From positions 1 through 22,437 of the forward strand of contig JAKUNX010000012.1 of NCBI GenBank assembly GCA_022451835.1: a DNA stretch of 22,437 nt, given 5' to 3'. This document shows, piece by piece, positions 1 to 7,964 of the stretch. The notes beneath the pieces are model-generated. The model was not told the origin of the DNA. It made no database searches and saw only the letters and a program-made list of their open reading frames with translations. The DNA is from Candidatus Poseidoniaceae archaeon. Its GTDB lineage: Archaea; Thermoplasmatota; Poseidoniia; Poseidoniales; Poseidoniaceae. The translations under genes were made by a program, and so were the position numbers. The number at the start of each line of letters is the position of its first letter. Within the stretch, counting starts at the first letter, position 1.

Positions 1-2145
1 ATCTAGGCCAGAATTTCCGCCACCCGATTCGGTTAGTGGCAGTAATATCTCGCCAGTAACTAGGTCTTTTCTTACTACTCCATAACCAGGCAATCCCATA
101 TGTAAAATGTCGTCGAAAACAGCAAGCGGGACATCATCAGCATTATTGATACCGGTTGACCCCCAAGGAGCAAGGAATGTATCATTAGTCAAATCAAATC
201 TTGCTAGTCCAATGTCAATCGTTGCGATATATGCAATGTTTCCGTAAGTGACAACATCTGTCAATCCACTAGAAGTTAGTTGATTTGAAGAGTCATAAAC
301 CGAAATTGAATTTGTTGAGGTATCAATAACTGAAATAGCGGTATTGGAATTGATAGTCACCAGGTCATTATTATTCACTGCGATACGCTGAACTGAATTT
401 GATGCCAAACCATCTGCAGTATCCCATGTTTGCAAAATTGTGCCATTGTCACTCATCTTGTGAGCGCCAGTTGTATCACCAGCGATGTAAATGTATGTGC
501 CATCAGTAACCAATTGATTAACTTCATCGCCGATTAATTTCGGTGTTAACCATCTAGATTGTTGAGTATCGAATCTATTCATGATTCCATCAGCTGCAAC
601 ATATAGTATTCCATTCAATTCAACAGCGTCATCCATATCACCTGATGTAGGGCCGCTAGCAAGTAACATATTTCCAACATATGGCGAAGCGGCTAGTGTG
701 TCAAAAATTGCCAAATCACCTCCACCGTCACTAATCATAATCAATTCATCAGTAGGAGAGCGAACACCAATATTCGGCCATACAACCAGTTTTTCACCTT
801 CGCCTACTAGGCCAAAATCTTGTAGATCATAGGTTTGTAGGAATACGCCATTTTGCGTGTTATATGTTTGTAATGAATTACCATTTAGGATAGCCATTAC
901 ATTGTTTGATACTACGACATCTGAAACATCATTTGATGTCAGCCAGTTGTTGACCGTCCATGTCGATAGCCAAAAACCAGTATTCCAGTCATATCTTGCC
1001 AGCCCAGCATCTTCTGAGCTCATCAATATTTGATTCCCTGATGTGTAAAATGAGGTTACTGAGTCACTATGAAGATTATTTGCTGTAGTCCATTTACTCA
1101 ACCTTGAACCACTTACCATATCCCATCGCTCTATTCCATCTCCCTCTGAAGAGAAATAGAGTACACCGTTAACTTCTGTGATGTCCAATCCTTTACCATC
1201 TTGTGATTTGAAAAATGCATTATTCCAGTCTAGGCCATCAAACACCGCAACTCTATCCGATGATAATGCGTAAGGAGTTCCATCACTAGCAACGATAAAT
1301 TGGTCAAATTGAACAACTTCTAATGCTCCTCCATCATTAACAGTGTCTGAAAGAGGTGCCAACTCTGCCGTATTGACAAGTGAAATAGCATGGAAATAAT
1401 TGTCATCTGTCAATATATGAAGAGCAAGGTTTGCAGCATCAATTTCTAAATCGACAATTGAATTTGCATCATCAAAGGTAATTAGATCAATGATTTTCGG
1501 ATCGTTATTATAATCGATAATCAACAAACTATTACTAATCGCCAAGTATAGTCTACCATCAACAAAATGAATCGCATAATCACCAATCTCTAAATCAACA
1601 GGTTCGAAGGTCACTGCAGGGTCAACAGGTGCTAAAGCCTCAATAATCAAATCATTAATCTCAGCACCAGATGGTAAAGTCCAGTATGCGCCGGACTCAC
1701 TATTTGGCGATAATCGTCCCGAATGGGGATTGCTACCGGTGAAAGAATCACTTGATCCAAGCATACCAAGTCCAGACCAATCAAAGAGATTGATTCCAAC
1801 ATCGCTGGCAGTTATGATAGGTTCTTCGATAAGTAAACCATCACTACCGTTGACTCTAACTTCCATTGTAACATTTGATAATGATGCACCAGGAGCGAAT
1901 TCTAGACCCCAATTTGCACTTGCTTGTAAACCAAGTATCGGATCAGCACCGACCGCGTCTAATTGAACCCATCCTGTGTCATTGCTTGCCTGTTTAGGCC
2001 AGATAGTCCCATTGTCAGTTAGATGAGCAGAAACAGGAGCAACTATCAGTAGTGGGCTAAGTGAAGTAATCACCATTAGAGTCGTCAAAACAAATGCTTT
2101 GCGCGCCTTGCTTAGGACCTCCGCAGCACTTACCACACTGTTCAT
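1..2145 (-). CDS. Secreted beta-propeller protein (partial, C-terminus off the left edge)
   Basis: An open frame of 715 codons runs from an ATG at 2145 to the left edge with no stop, so the C-terminus is missing. The N-terminus has a basic patch (SKARKAF) followed by a hydrophobic stretch ending in APVSAH, a convincing Sec signal peptide, so the mature protein is probably exported. The rest is rich in Asn, Asp, Ser, Thr, Gly and aromatic residues with many short beta-strand patterns. A unit of the form W/Y-x3-N/D-x-L-x-S-x2-V recurs (codons near 1093-1058, 960-926, 425-391 and 303-253), followed by strand-turn-strand elements such as GLARYDWNTG and GLARFDLTN. This resembles the Reg_prop / WD40-like / PQQ-like propeller blades. 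Role unknown; a cell-surface binding, adhesion or polymer-recognition protein is a guess. No catalytic motif is visible. It is divergent from the malic enzyme gene, with a 136-nt shared upstream region. Confidence 0.75.
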   Translation of the reverse strand, partial: MNSVVSAAEVLSKARKAFVLTTLMVITSLSPLLIVAPVSAHLTDNGTIWPKQASNDTGWVQLDAVGADPILGLQASANWGLEFAPGASLSNVTMEVRVNGSDGLLIEEPIITASDVGINLFDWSGLGMLGSSDSFTGSNPHSGRLSPNSESGAYWTLPSGAEINDLIIEALAPVDPAVTFEPVDLEIGDYAIHFVDGRLYLAISNSLLIIDYNNDPKIIDLITFDDANSIVDLEIDAANLALHILTDDNYFHAISLVNTAELAPLSDTVNDGGALEVVQFDQFIVASDGTPYALSSDRVAVFDGLDWNNAFFKSQDGKGLDITEVNGVLYFSSEGDGIERWDMVSGSRLSKWTTANNLHSDSVTSFYTSGNQILMSSEDAGLARYDWNTGFWLSTWTVNNWLTSNDVSDVVVSNNVMAILNGNSLQTYNTQNGVFLQTYDLQDFGLVGEGEKLVVWPNIGVRSPTDELIMISDGGGDLAIFDTLAASPYVGNMLLASGPTSGDMDDAVELNGILYVAADGIMNRFDTQQSRWLTPKLIGDEVNQLVTDGTYIYIAGDTTGAHKMSDNGTILQTWDTADGLASNSVQRIAVNNNDLVTINSNTAISVIDTSTNSISVYDSSNQLTSSGLTDVVTYGNIAYIATIDIGLARFDLTNDTFLAPWGSTGINNADDVPLAVFDDILHMGLPGYGVVRKDLVTGEILLPLTESGGGNSGLD

Positions 2146-2281
2146 CAGTATATTGGCGCATCTTACACTATTTGAACGCGGCCCTCGTTCGTTCAGCAAA
2201 GTATCATTTAATCGCCTAGCAAAATAACCTGCAAAATCACTACCATGTCAGTAAATTCACCCCAAACAATCAAACATTGAA
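2146..2281. promoter_or_regulatory. Divergent intergenic region with TATA-like elements and a short leader ORF
   Basis: This 136-nt gap holds the promoters of the propeller gene (leftward) and the malic enzyme gene (rightward). A TATA-like CATTTAATC lies at 2206-2214, which would place transcription start near 2235. An ATG at 2245 opens an 11-codon ORF ending with TGA at 2278-2280, one base before the TTG proposed as the malic enzyme start. For the leftward gene, an AT-rich CAAATAGT lies about 25 nt before the ATG at 2145. All assignments are by eye and tentative. Confidence 0.35.
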
Positions 2282-4630
2282 TTGGATTTCGAGGTTTTGG
2301 AAGTGACCACTTTGGAAGACCGAAGAGAGCGACAACTAAGGAAAGAAGCTCTTGATTATCATGAAGCTAAACCTCATGGTAAAATCAAGGTTGTACCAAC
2401 TAAACCCCATTCTACGGCTCATGAACTAAGTTTAGCCTATTCGCCAGGAGTCGCTTATCCCTGTTTAGAGATTGCAGAAAAACCAGAAACTGCGTATAAA
2501 TATACTTCAAAAGCCAATTTAGTTGCTGTAATCTCTAATGGAACTGCAGTATTGGGGCTAGGTAATATTGGGCCATTGGCAAGTAAGCCCGTCATGGAAG
2601 GTAAGGGCTTATTGTTGAAAACGTTCGCAGACATTGATGTGTTTGATATTGAGGTTGATACCGAAGATCCAGAATCATTTATTCAAACAGTAGTCAATAT
2701 TGCCAAGACATTTGGTGGAATAAATCTAGAAGATATTAAAGCACCAGAATGCTTTGAAATCGAGAGGAGAATTGCCGAAGAAACAGACATCCCAGTGATG
2801 CACGACGATCAGCATGGAACAGCAATAATTTCTGGTGCTGCATTAATCAATGCCGTAGAACTTCAAGGTAAGCAATTAGACGAGGTAAAAGTAGTAGTCA
2901 TTGGAGCGGGGGCCTCAGCGATTGCTTGCGCCAATCATTATGTGGCACTTGGTGTAACAATAGGCAACATCAAGATGGTAGATAGCAAGGGTATTTTGAC
3001 TAAGAAACGCTTGCTAAATAATGAGCTAAATGAGTATAAAGCTGATTTTGCTCATGATATTCCAGAAGGCGATTTGTCCGCAGCCCTAGAAGGAGCAGAT
3101 GTATTACTTGGTTTGTCAAAAGGAGGTTTGGTAACCAAAGAAATGATTGCTAGTATGGCTGCAAAGCCAATAATTTTTGCTTTAGCGAACCCTACTCCAG
3201 AAATAACACCTGAACAAGTGGCAGAGGTCAGAGATGATGCAATAATGGCCACTGGAAGGTCAGACTATCCTAATCAAGTCAACAATGTCCTTGGTTTCCC
3301 ATACATTTTCCGAGGAGCATTAGATGTTAGGGCAACCGATATTACTCAAAATATGAAGATGGCTGCAACCAAGGCATTAGCAGAGTTAGCAAAAGAGCCG
3401 GTTCCAGATTATATCTCCGAGGCTTATGATGGTGCAACAATGCAATTTGGCCCTGAGTATATTATTCCAAAACCGTTTGACCGCAGGGTTTTGATTTGGG
3501 AGGCATCTGCAGTTGCTCAAGCTGCGGTCGATGAAGGAATAACTCAAATCAGTAAAGATGAATTTTCAATTTCTCAATATCGTGAAGAATTAGAATCTAG
3601 ATTAGGCTTATCATACTCAATTATGAGGCACATGATAAATCAAGTTAGAGGACGTGGTAAACGCATAGTTTTCCCAGAAGGAGATAACGAGAAAGTAATT
3701 AGAGCAGCGGCTCAATTGGTTGAGCAAAGAATTTGTCACCCTATTTTGTTGGGTTCAAAAGAAAGAATAGATTCGATGGTTGAAGAACTCAATCTAAATT
3801 TTGCTTATGATGCATTTGATCCACGATACGATGATAGGAGGAAAATGGTTTACGCTCCCGCATTATTCAATCGTCGTCAGCGTAAAGGTATGACGCTTGA
3901 GGATGCTGAAAGACTACTGAAAAGCCGGCCATATTTTGCTAGTCAAATGGTTGCAAGCGGAGATGCCGATGGTTTTGTAGGCGGAGTAAGTAGAAATTAT
4001 GCCGATGTTTTAAGGCCTACAATAGAAGTAATTGGCTCTGACACCTCCGCTCATTGCGTAATCGGCTGCTATATGGTCAATGTTAAGGGTAAGACGATAT
4101 TTTTAGCAGACGCCACAGTAAATGTTTACCCAGATAGCCCAACATTGGCTGAAATTGCCATACAAACAGCCAAGATTGCAAGAAGATTCGGAGTAAACCC
4201 GAAGGTTGCTATGCTATCCTTCTCTAATTTTGGTAGTACTCGAGCACAACGTTCGACACGAATCGAAGAAGCAGTAGAACTTGCCAGAGAAATCGACCCC
4301 ACGTTGATAATCGATGGACCGATGCAAGCTGATACAGCACTAAACGCCTCTGTGCAATCAGATTATCCGTTTATGAATTTCCAGGGTCCAGCAAATGTAT
4401 TGGTTTTACCCAATCTCGCTGCTGCTAATATTGCTTACAAATTACTTGAGGAACTGGGTGGCGCAGAAATGACCGGGCCAATTCTCGAAGGTATGGACAA
4501 ACCGGTGCAACTTGTTGCTCGCTCAGATGGGGTAAGACATATTGTCAACATGGCAACAATATGTTCGGCCGACGCGATTAGACAGGATTCTTATTGGGAA
4601 ACACTGGCTGCAAAGCCAATAGATGAGTGA
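2282..4630 (+). CDS. maeB: NADP-dependent malic enzyme fused to a phosphotransacetylase-like domain (MaeB type)
   Basis: Oxidatively decarboxylates malate to pyruvate with NADP reduction, a cytosolic link from the TCA cycle to pyruvate and NADPH. The protein is 782 residues, the usual size for MaeB. Residues 15-165 form the malic enzyme N-terminal domain with LAYSPGVAYPC (51-61); MHDDQHGTA (173-181) is the conserved substrate/metal region; the Rossmann nucleotide-binding motif is VVIGAGASAIA (205-215); FALANPTPEITPEQ and RSDYPNQVNN follow. From about residue 445 to the end lies a phosphate acetyl/butyryltransferase-like domain (GKRIVFPEGDNEKV), which in known MaeB proteins is regulatory (acetyl-CoA) rather than catalytic. 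There is no ATG near the N-terminus: the frame offers TTG 2282, TTG 2297, GTG 2303 and TTG 2312, with an in-frame TAA at 2252-2254. The start is therefore uncertain. The stop lies 5 nt from the stop of the convergent methyltransferase. Confidence 0.93.
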   Translation: MDFEVLEVTTLEDRRERQLRKEALDYHEAKPHGKIKVVPTKPHSTAHELSLAYSPGVAYPCLEIAEKPETAYKYTSKANLVAVISNGTAVLGLGNIGPLASKPVMEGKGLLLKTFADIDVFDIEVDTEDPESFIQTVVNIAKTFGGINLEDIKAPECFEIERRIAEETDIPVMHDDQHGTAIISGAALINAVELQGKQLDEVKVVVIGAGASAIACANHYVALGVTIGNIKMVDSKGILTKKRLLNNELNEYKADFAHDIPEGDLSAALEGADVLLGLSKGGLVTKEMIASMAAKPIIFALANPTPEITPEQVAEVRDDAIMATGRSDYPNQVNNVLGFPYIFRGALDVRATDITQNMKMAATKALAELAKEPVPDYISEAYDGATMQFGPEYIIPKPFDRRVLIWEASAVAQAAVDEGITQISKDEFSISQYREELESRLGLSYSIMRHMINQVRGRGKRIVFPEGDNEKVIRAAAQLVEQRICHPILLGSKERIDSMVEELNLNFAYDAFDPRYDDRRKMVYAPALFNRRQRKGMTLEDAERLLKSRPYFASQMVASGDADGFVGGVSRNYADVLRPTIEVIGSDTSAHCVIGCYMVNVKGKTIFLADATVNVYPDSPTLAEIAIQTAKIARRFGVNPKVAMLSFSNFGSTRAQRSTRIEEAVELAREIDPTLIIDGPMQADTALNASVQSDYPFMNFQGPANVLVLPNLAAANIAYKLLEELGGAEMTGPILEGMDKPVQLVARSDGVRHIVNMATICSADAIRQDSYWETLAAKPIDE

Positions 4631-4635
4631 CATAG

Positions 4636-5430
4636 TCAAAACATAATTTCCAAATCACCAGCCGGCTCCACCAAGCATGTATAGGCTGAAAAACCAAACT
4701 CAGCATAGCGCTTCGGACCCCACATAACACGTTTAACAACGTTTAGTAGCGGCCAGACAAAATGTAATTTCAGTTCAGTAAGAACTGTTTTCTTGATTTT
4801 TCTATTTCGATACATATCGAAAGTTAACATCTCCTTGTTTATTCTGGTTTTGAAATCACGCTTAATAGAAAAACCTTCAGACTTTAGCAGGTATCTAAAT
4901 GTCGAAGGCGTGTATACATTTATGTGACCAAATGAATGTAATTCTTTGTAGTATTTATCCACGTTAATAACATGGTCGAGCGGGACCTCAAAAATTTGTG
5001 ATTTACTGACCCGTTTTATCTCGCGTAATAGCATCCTAGGATGTTCAACATGTTCTATCACATGGGAGCAGTATACTAAATCAAAGTAGTTGTCTGGGAA
5101 TGGAATAGTATAGCCATCAAATTTCTTTACCTCTCGTAGTTTTGTCAATTCGAGCCCTTCTATCTGTTCAATCCCACTACTAGAGATTTCGATGGCAAAG
5201 AGATTTTCGCAAAAATCACTCTGATCTAGAAATTTTAGAACACTACCTTCTCCAGCACCGCAATCGAGGACATTTTTGTAGGTCTTGCCACCCGAGACAT
5301 TGATAATATTCTGCGCTTTGTATCTAGCGCCGAGTTCACGCCACTCCACGATAGAGTCATCGTAAAAGTCATCATATTGCGCAATTGCAGAACTTTGGTT
5401 TTCAGGCTTTTCAACATTCAAAGTTCTCAC
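4636..5430 (-). CDS. SAM-dependent methyltransferase (class I, Methyltransf_11-like)
   Basis: A 264-residue class I methyltransferase. Motif I is VLDCGAGEG (54-62), the acidic end of strand beta-2 is AIEISSSGIEQ (79-89), and motif IV/post-IV is FDLVYCSHVIEHVEHP (116-131), the typical Methyltransf_11/23 pattern seen in small-molecule, lipid and sugar methyltransferases. A C-terminal segment of about 100 residues contains many aromatic and basic residues and no clear transmembrane helix. The substrate cannot be inferred. The start is GTG at 5430; the first internal Met is far downstream (residue 133) and an in-frame stop lies 27 nt upstream, so GTG is well supported. It lies 73 nt downstream of the FGE-like gene and may be the last gene of that cluster or have its own promoter in the AT-rich gap. 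Confidence 0.82.
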   Translation of the reverse strand: MRTLNVEKPENQSSAIAQYDDFYDDSIVEWRELGARYKAQNIINVSGGKTYKNVLDCGAGEGSVLKFLDQSDFCENLFAIEISSSGIEQIEGLELTKLREVKKFDGYTIPFPDNYFDLVYCSHVIEHVEHPRMLLREIKRVSKSQIFEVPLDHVINVDKYYKELHSFGHINVYTPSTFRYLLKSEGFSIKRDFKTRINKEMLTFDMYRNRKIKKTVLTELKLHFVWPLLNVVKRVMWGPKRYAEFGFSAYTCLVEPAGDLEIMF

Positions 5431-5503
5431 CGATACGAGTGTTTGAACGGTAAAATTCTAGTAAAAAAATATTCTTCATTGGAAAATATTCTTTCAGATT
5501 GAA
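5431..5503 (-). promoter_or_regulatory. AT-rich gap with a duplicated 11-mer upstream of the methyltransferase
   Basis: On the plus strand AAAATATTCTT occurs twice, at 5466-5476 and 5483-5493 (17 nt apart). The gap also contains a possible TATA-like element on the minus strand (GAATTTTAC, about 5450-5458) about 25 nt before the GTG start at 5430. It could hold an internal promoter or a T-rich terminator for the upstream cluster; I cannot separate the two. Confidence 0.25.
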
Positions 5504-6337
5504 TTATTCACCCTGTTCATACATTATTACAGGCCTTCTTGGTCGCCAAAATGCCCCAGTAACAAACCCAACACATAGCCCACCAAACAGTAAATTGACC
5601 CAGCCGGAATAGACATAATCGCCCATTCCTCTTAACCAAGGAATTGCAAATGAAGGCACTACGCCGAGCAAAGTAGTCCACAATAGTTCGGAACGGATAT
5701 TTGCACCATAATCAGCCTTTGTTGGAACAATTTTTGGCTCCCCATCTCTTATTGGAGATATAACTAAGCGAACGGAAAGACCAGAATTATTTCTATCCAT
5801 TGGCGCACTAGAAAGTGCATGTATTGATTTGTTGCTAGGATGTACTTCCATAGTTGCAGTATGCCATTGCATAGGTCCATGGCCAGTAAATTTACGTGGC
5901 CGACCATCCATCATTGCGCCACGATAATTAGATGATACAGCATCAGCAAGAACCTCTTTTGCTTTGCATTCAACAACTATTTTACCAAGATTTTTTGCAT
6001 GAACCCACTCACTTTGCGTAGGACATCTGATTTCCCATTGATGTTTAGAGCTCAAATCACTAGATATCTCATTAATCTGTTCATTAAGAATTTTAATTAT
6101 TGCAGCCAACCTTTCACTATTCCACGTTGTAGCGTCTCCAGGTGCTAAATCTGTTCCCAATATTGAGGACAATTGTTCAAGGTCTAACGGCGTTTTTGTA
6201 ATGTAAAAATCTGGACATCTAACTTCGTGTTTAGGCCTTTGACTAGCGTAAATCCAACCACCTTTGTTTTCGCCAATTAAAATAGAGCCGGCTTCAATGT
6301 GATGGAACGCAAGTCCAGCAACTTCAATCTGTTCCAT
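5504..6337 (-). CDS. Membrane-anchored formylglycine-generating-enzyme/sulfatase-modifying-factor-like protein
   Basis: 277 residues from the ATG at 6337 (an in-frame TTG two codons upstream is less likely). The N-terminal part follows the FGE-sulfatase (SUMF1/PvdO/EgtB C-type-lectin) pattern: IEAGSILIGE near residue 17, a Q/ERPKHEV element (34-39) followed by DFYITKTPLDLEQL in place of the usual 'F.i.k.pVT..qy', then RCPTQSEWVHAKNLG (105-119) in place of RLPTEAEWEYAARGG, and a closing GLSVRLV (186-192) like the family's GFRLV. The usual RGGSW core and the copper-binding cysteine pair of true formylglycine-generating enzymes are not recognisable, so catalytic activity is doubtful. Two hydrophobic segments near the C-terminus (about 218-234 and 246-263) should anchor it in the membrane. 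It lies 8 nt after the GST-like gene, probably in one operon. Family assignment is from motifs; function is unknown. Confidence 0.65.
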   Translation of the reverse strand: MEQIEVAGLAFHHIEAGSILIGENKGGWIYASQRPKHEVRCPDFYITKTPLDLEQLSSILGTDLAPGDATTWNSERLAAIIKILNEQINEISSDLSSKHQWEIRCPTQSEWVHAKNLGKIVVECKAKEVLADAVSSNYRGAMMDGRPRKFTGHGPMQWHTATMEVHPSNKSIHALSSAPMDRNNSGLSVRLVISPIRDGEPKIVPTKADYGANIRSELLWTTLLGVVPSFAIPWLRGMGDYVYSGWVNLLFGGLCVGFVTGAFWRPRRPVIMYEQGE

Positions 6338-6345
6338 AATCAACC

Positions 6346-7059
6346 CTATGATACTAATTGTTCCATTCGGTTATACCAGGCCATGCCATTGGTGTGGTCC
6401 TCAAGTAATGAAAATTGAGAGAATGGGGAAATTGAGCGCATATATCCAAATACTGAGAAATCGACAATATTGGGGCTATCGCCTCCAAAAAAATTCTTAC
6501 CGTTGTGCTCGTTGGTAAATTCAGTTAACAAATCATGCCACAATTGCTTTGGTTTTCGACCATCTTTCTTGACCCTTTTCTTGGCAATAATTCCCCACAT
6601 AATTGGAAAACCTGCCCAAGCATACAGGCGCTTGGATATGAAACCAAATTTTTCTAATTTAGAAATCCTAGTAGTGGTTTTGAAAGCTGAACCAAGTGTA
6701 CCATATAGAATGGGCACTGTAGCTTTAGACATCTTGGTGTCAGCCCAATCTAACCAGTCATTTATTCGCTCTTGTTGGCCATTTGGAAGTAATTTTCCAC
6801 TGTTGTAATTTTGGTCGATCATTTTCATTATCGGCGTAGAATCAGTATGGACTTGACCAGCCTCATCAGTAAACACTGGAACCTTACCCCAGTCGCCAGC
6901 AAATGAAACGGCTTTTTTAATCTTCAAACCATTTACTGAGACATAATCAACATCAAGTTTGAGATATTCAATTAGTCCTCTAACCTTCCAACAAAATGGA
7001 CATGTATGCAACATGTGCAACGTCGCTTTAGCCATGTGTTGGCCAAAGGTGGAGCCCAT
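6346..7059 (-). CDS. GST/glutaredoxin-fold protein resembling membrane prostaglandin E synthase-2
   Basis: A 237-residue two-domain glutathione-transferase-fold protein. The N-terminal thioredoxin-like domain carries HTCPFCWKVRGLIEYL, a glutaredoxin-type CPFC redox motif at 20-23, the cis-proline element KVPVF (59-63) and a DST turn (73-75) that in the family contacts the gamma-glutamyl group of a thiol ligand. The C-terminal helical domain includes FFGGDSPNIVDFSVFGYMRSI and a final W-YNRMEQ helix. The CPFC motif plus this C-terminal pattern match the PTGES2 (mPGES-2) group of the GST superfamily better than classical bacterial GSTs. The natural reaction is unknown; a thiol-disulfide or thiol-conjugate role is plausible, and archaea of this kind need not use glutathione itself. 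The ATG at 7059 lies one base after the stop of the upstream gene (TGAAATG), suggesting translational coupling. Confidence 0.8.
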   Translation of the reverse strand: MGSTFGQHMAKATLHMLHTCPFCWKVRGLIEYLKLDVDYVSVNGLKIKKAVSFAGDWGKVPVFTDEAGQVHTDSTPIMKMIDQNYNSGKLLPNGQQERINDWLDWADTKMSKATVPILYGTLGSAFKTTTRISKLEKFGFISKRLYAWAGFPIMWGIIAKKRVKKDGRKPKQLWHDLLTEFTNEHNGKNFFGGDSPNIVDFSVFGYMRSISPFSQFSLLEDHTNGMAWYNRMEQLVS

Positions 7060-7060
7060 T

Positions 7061-7435
7061 TCAATCCTTGTCTGCAGAATCTTGTACAGGTTTCCATCCG
7101 GTTTTCCAGAATTCCAAGTTATCGAGCCATTTTAACCATTCATTATCAGTACTGGATAACAGCCTAATTGCACGACTATCTAATGCTTCTTTATTCACTA
7201 AAGATAACGAGCCATTATCGAGACATTCTTGCCATTCAACTTGCATTTGTCTAATTTGACGCTTAGCTTCCTCTGGATTGTCAAAATGTCTTTCACACAT
7301 ATCTCTTAGTTCAAGTAGCCAAGTACGTCCATCTTTCAAGACAGGTTCGATGACTCTTTTCGACGACTTAGATTTAGAAAAAGGCCACCATCCCATATTG
7401 CTCCGTAATAGTGATACTTTTTGAACTTGGTTCAT
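7061..7435 (-). CDS. Small conserved-looking protein of unknown function
   Basis: 124 residues from the ATG at 7435, or 111 from an internal ATG at 7396 (MGWWPFSKSK). The internal start has the look of a true N-terminus and is preceded by CGGAG, a possible weak Shine-Dalgarno, so the shorter product may be the real one. The protein is soluble, Trp-rich (at least eight Trp), with a basic N-terminus and amphipathic helices (LLELRDMCERHF, EAKRQIRQMQVEWQECL). I recognise no family. It is the first gene of a leftward cluster and its TGA is one base from the ATG of the GST-like gene, so the two are almost certainly co-expressed. Confidence 0.65.
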   Translation of the reverse strand: MNQVQKVSLLRSNMGWWPFSKSKSSKRVIEPVLKDGRTWLLELRDMCERHFDNPEEAKRQIRQMQVEWQECLDNGSLSLVNKEALDSRAIRLLSSTDNEWLKWLDNLEFWKTGWKPVQDSADKD

Positions 7436-7490
7436 TGCAATGCACAGAAATTAACTGAACCTTTCAATAGTGTTAAGTTTTGAGCATGGC

Positions 7491-7919
7491 ATGGGAAGGA
7501 TAACTATCCACCTACATGGGGCTACTAAAGAGAAAGCCTATGCTGAAATGTTAAACAATTATGGTAACAGACTGAAAATTAACAACATAAGCATAAAGTC
7601 TCATAGCAGCAAAAAATCTCTTGAAAAATATTTTGCTGAGATTGATAAAAACGCAACACTATACTTGCTTGACGAAACTGGTAAACAATACACTTCACAG
7701 GAATTTGCCAAATTGGTTAAACAATGGAATGTGAATAATCAAGATGTTAATTTGGCTGTTGGTCCAGTAGACGGTTGGCAAGAATACAAAACAGGAACCA
7801 GTAATTTGATCTCCTTATCTGAGATGACATTTCCTCATGAACTTGCAGCTGTAATGTTGGTTGAGCAGGTATATCGAGCAACAGAAATAATCAAAGGGAC
7901 AAAATATCATCGAGACTGA
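7491..7919 (+). CDS. rlmH: Ribosomal RNA large-subunit pseudouridine-1915 N3-methyltransferase RlmH
   Basis: SPOUT-class SAM-dependent methyltransferase; in bacteria RlmH methylates pseudouridine 1915 in helix 69 of 23S rRNA. The C-terminal half carries the trefoil-knot signatures: LYLLDETGKQYTSQEFA (residues 58-74), LAVGPVDGW (88-96) in place of the usual IGGPEG, and the diagnostic tail SLSEMTFPHELAAVMLVEQ (109-127) followed by VYRATEIIKGTKYHRD, matching the family's LTLPH...ESLYRA...YHR. The length is 142 residues from the ATG at 7491, close to the normal size. A GTG seven codons upstream (7470) is possible, but MGRITIHLHG fits the family's N-terminal strand. The nearest leftward gene diverges from it, so the roughly 55 nt between them must hold both promoters. 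Confidence 0.9.
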   Translation: MGRITIHLHGATKEKAYAEMLNNYGNRLKINNISIKSHSSKKSLEKYFAEIDKNATLYLLDETGKQYTSQEFAKLVKQWNVNNQDVNLAVGPVDGWQEYKTGTSNLISLSEMTFPHELAAVMLVEQVYRATEIIKGTKYHRD

Positions 7920-7964
7920 GCAAATCCTCAAAGAGAACCCTGTAGTGGGCTTGTTGTTGATACT

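Noticed and set aside
581..1966. Two short plus-strand frames (581-832, 1730-1966)
   Set aside because: Both lie inside the continuous minus-strand propeller frame and have no independent support.
5466..5493. Duplicated AAAATATTCTT as a repeat array
   Set aside because: Only two AT-rich copies; too little to call a repeat family or CRISPR-like element.
6470..6808. 112-codon open frame on the plus strand
   Set aside because: It lies wholly antisense to the GST-like gene, whose protein is clearly recognisable; composition is that of a shadow frame.
7433..7442. 10-bp palindrome CATTGCAATG at the start of the small unknown gene
   Set aside because: Five-bp half-sites occur by chance many times in 22 kb and there is no further support.
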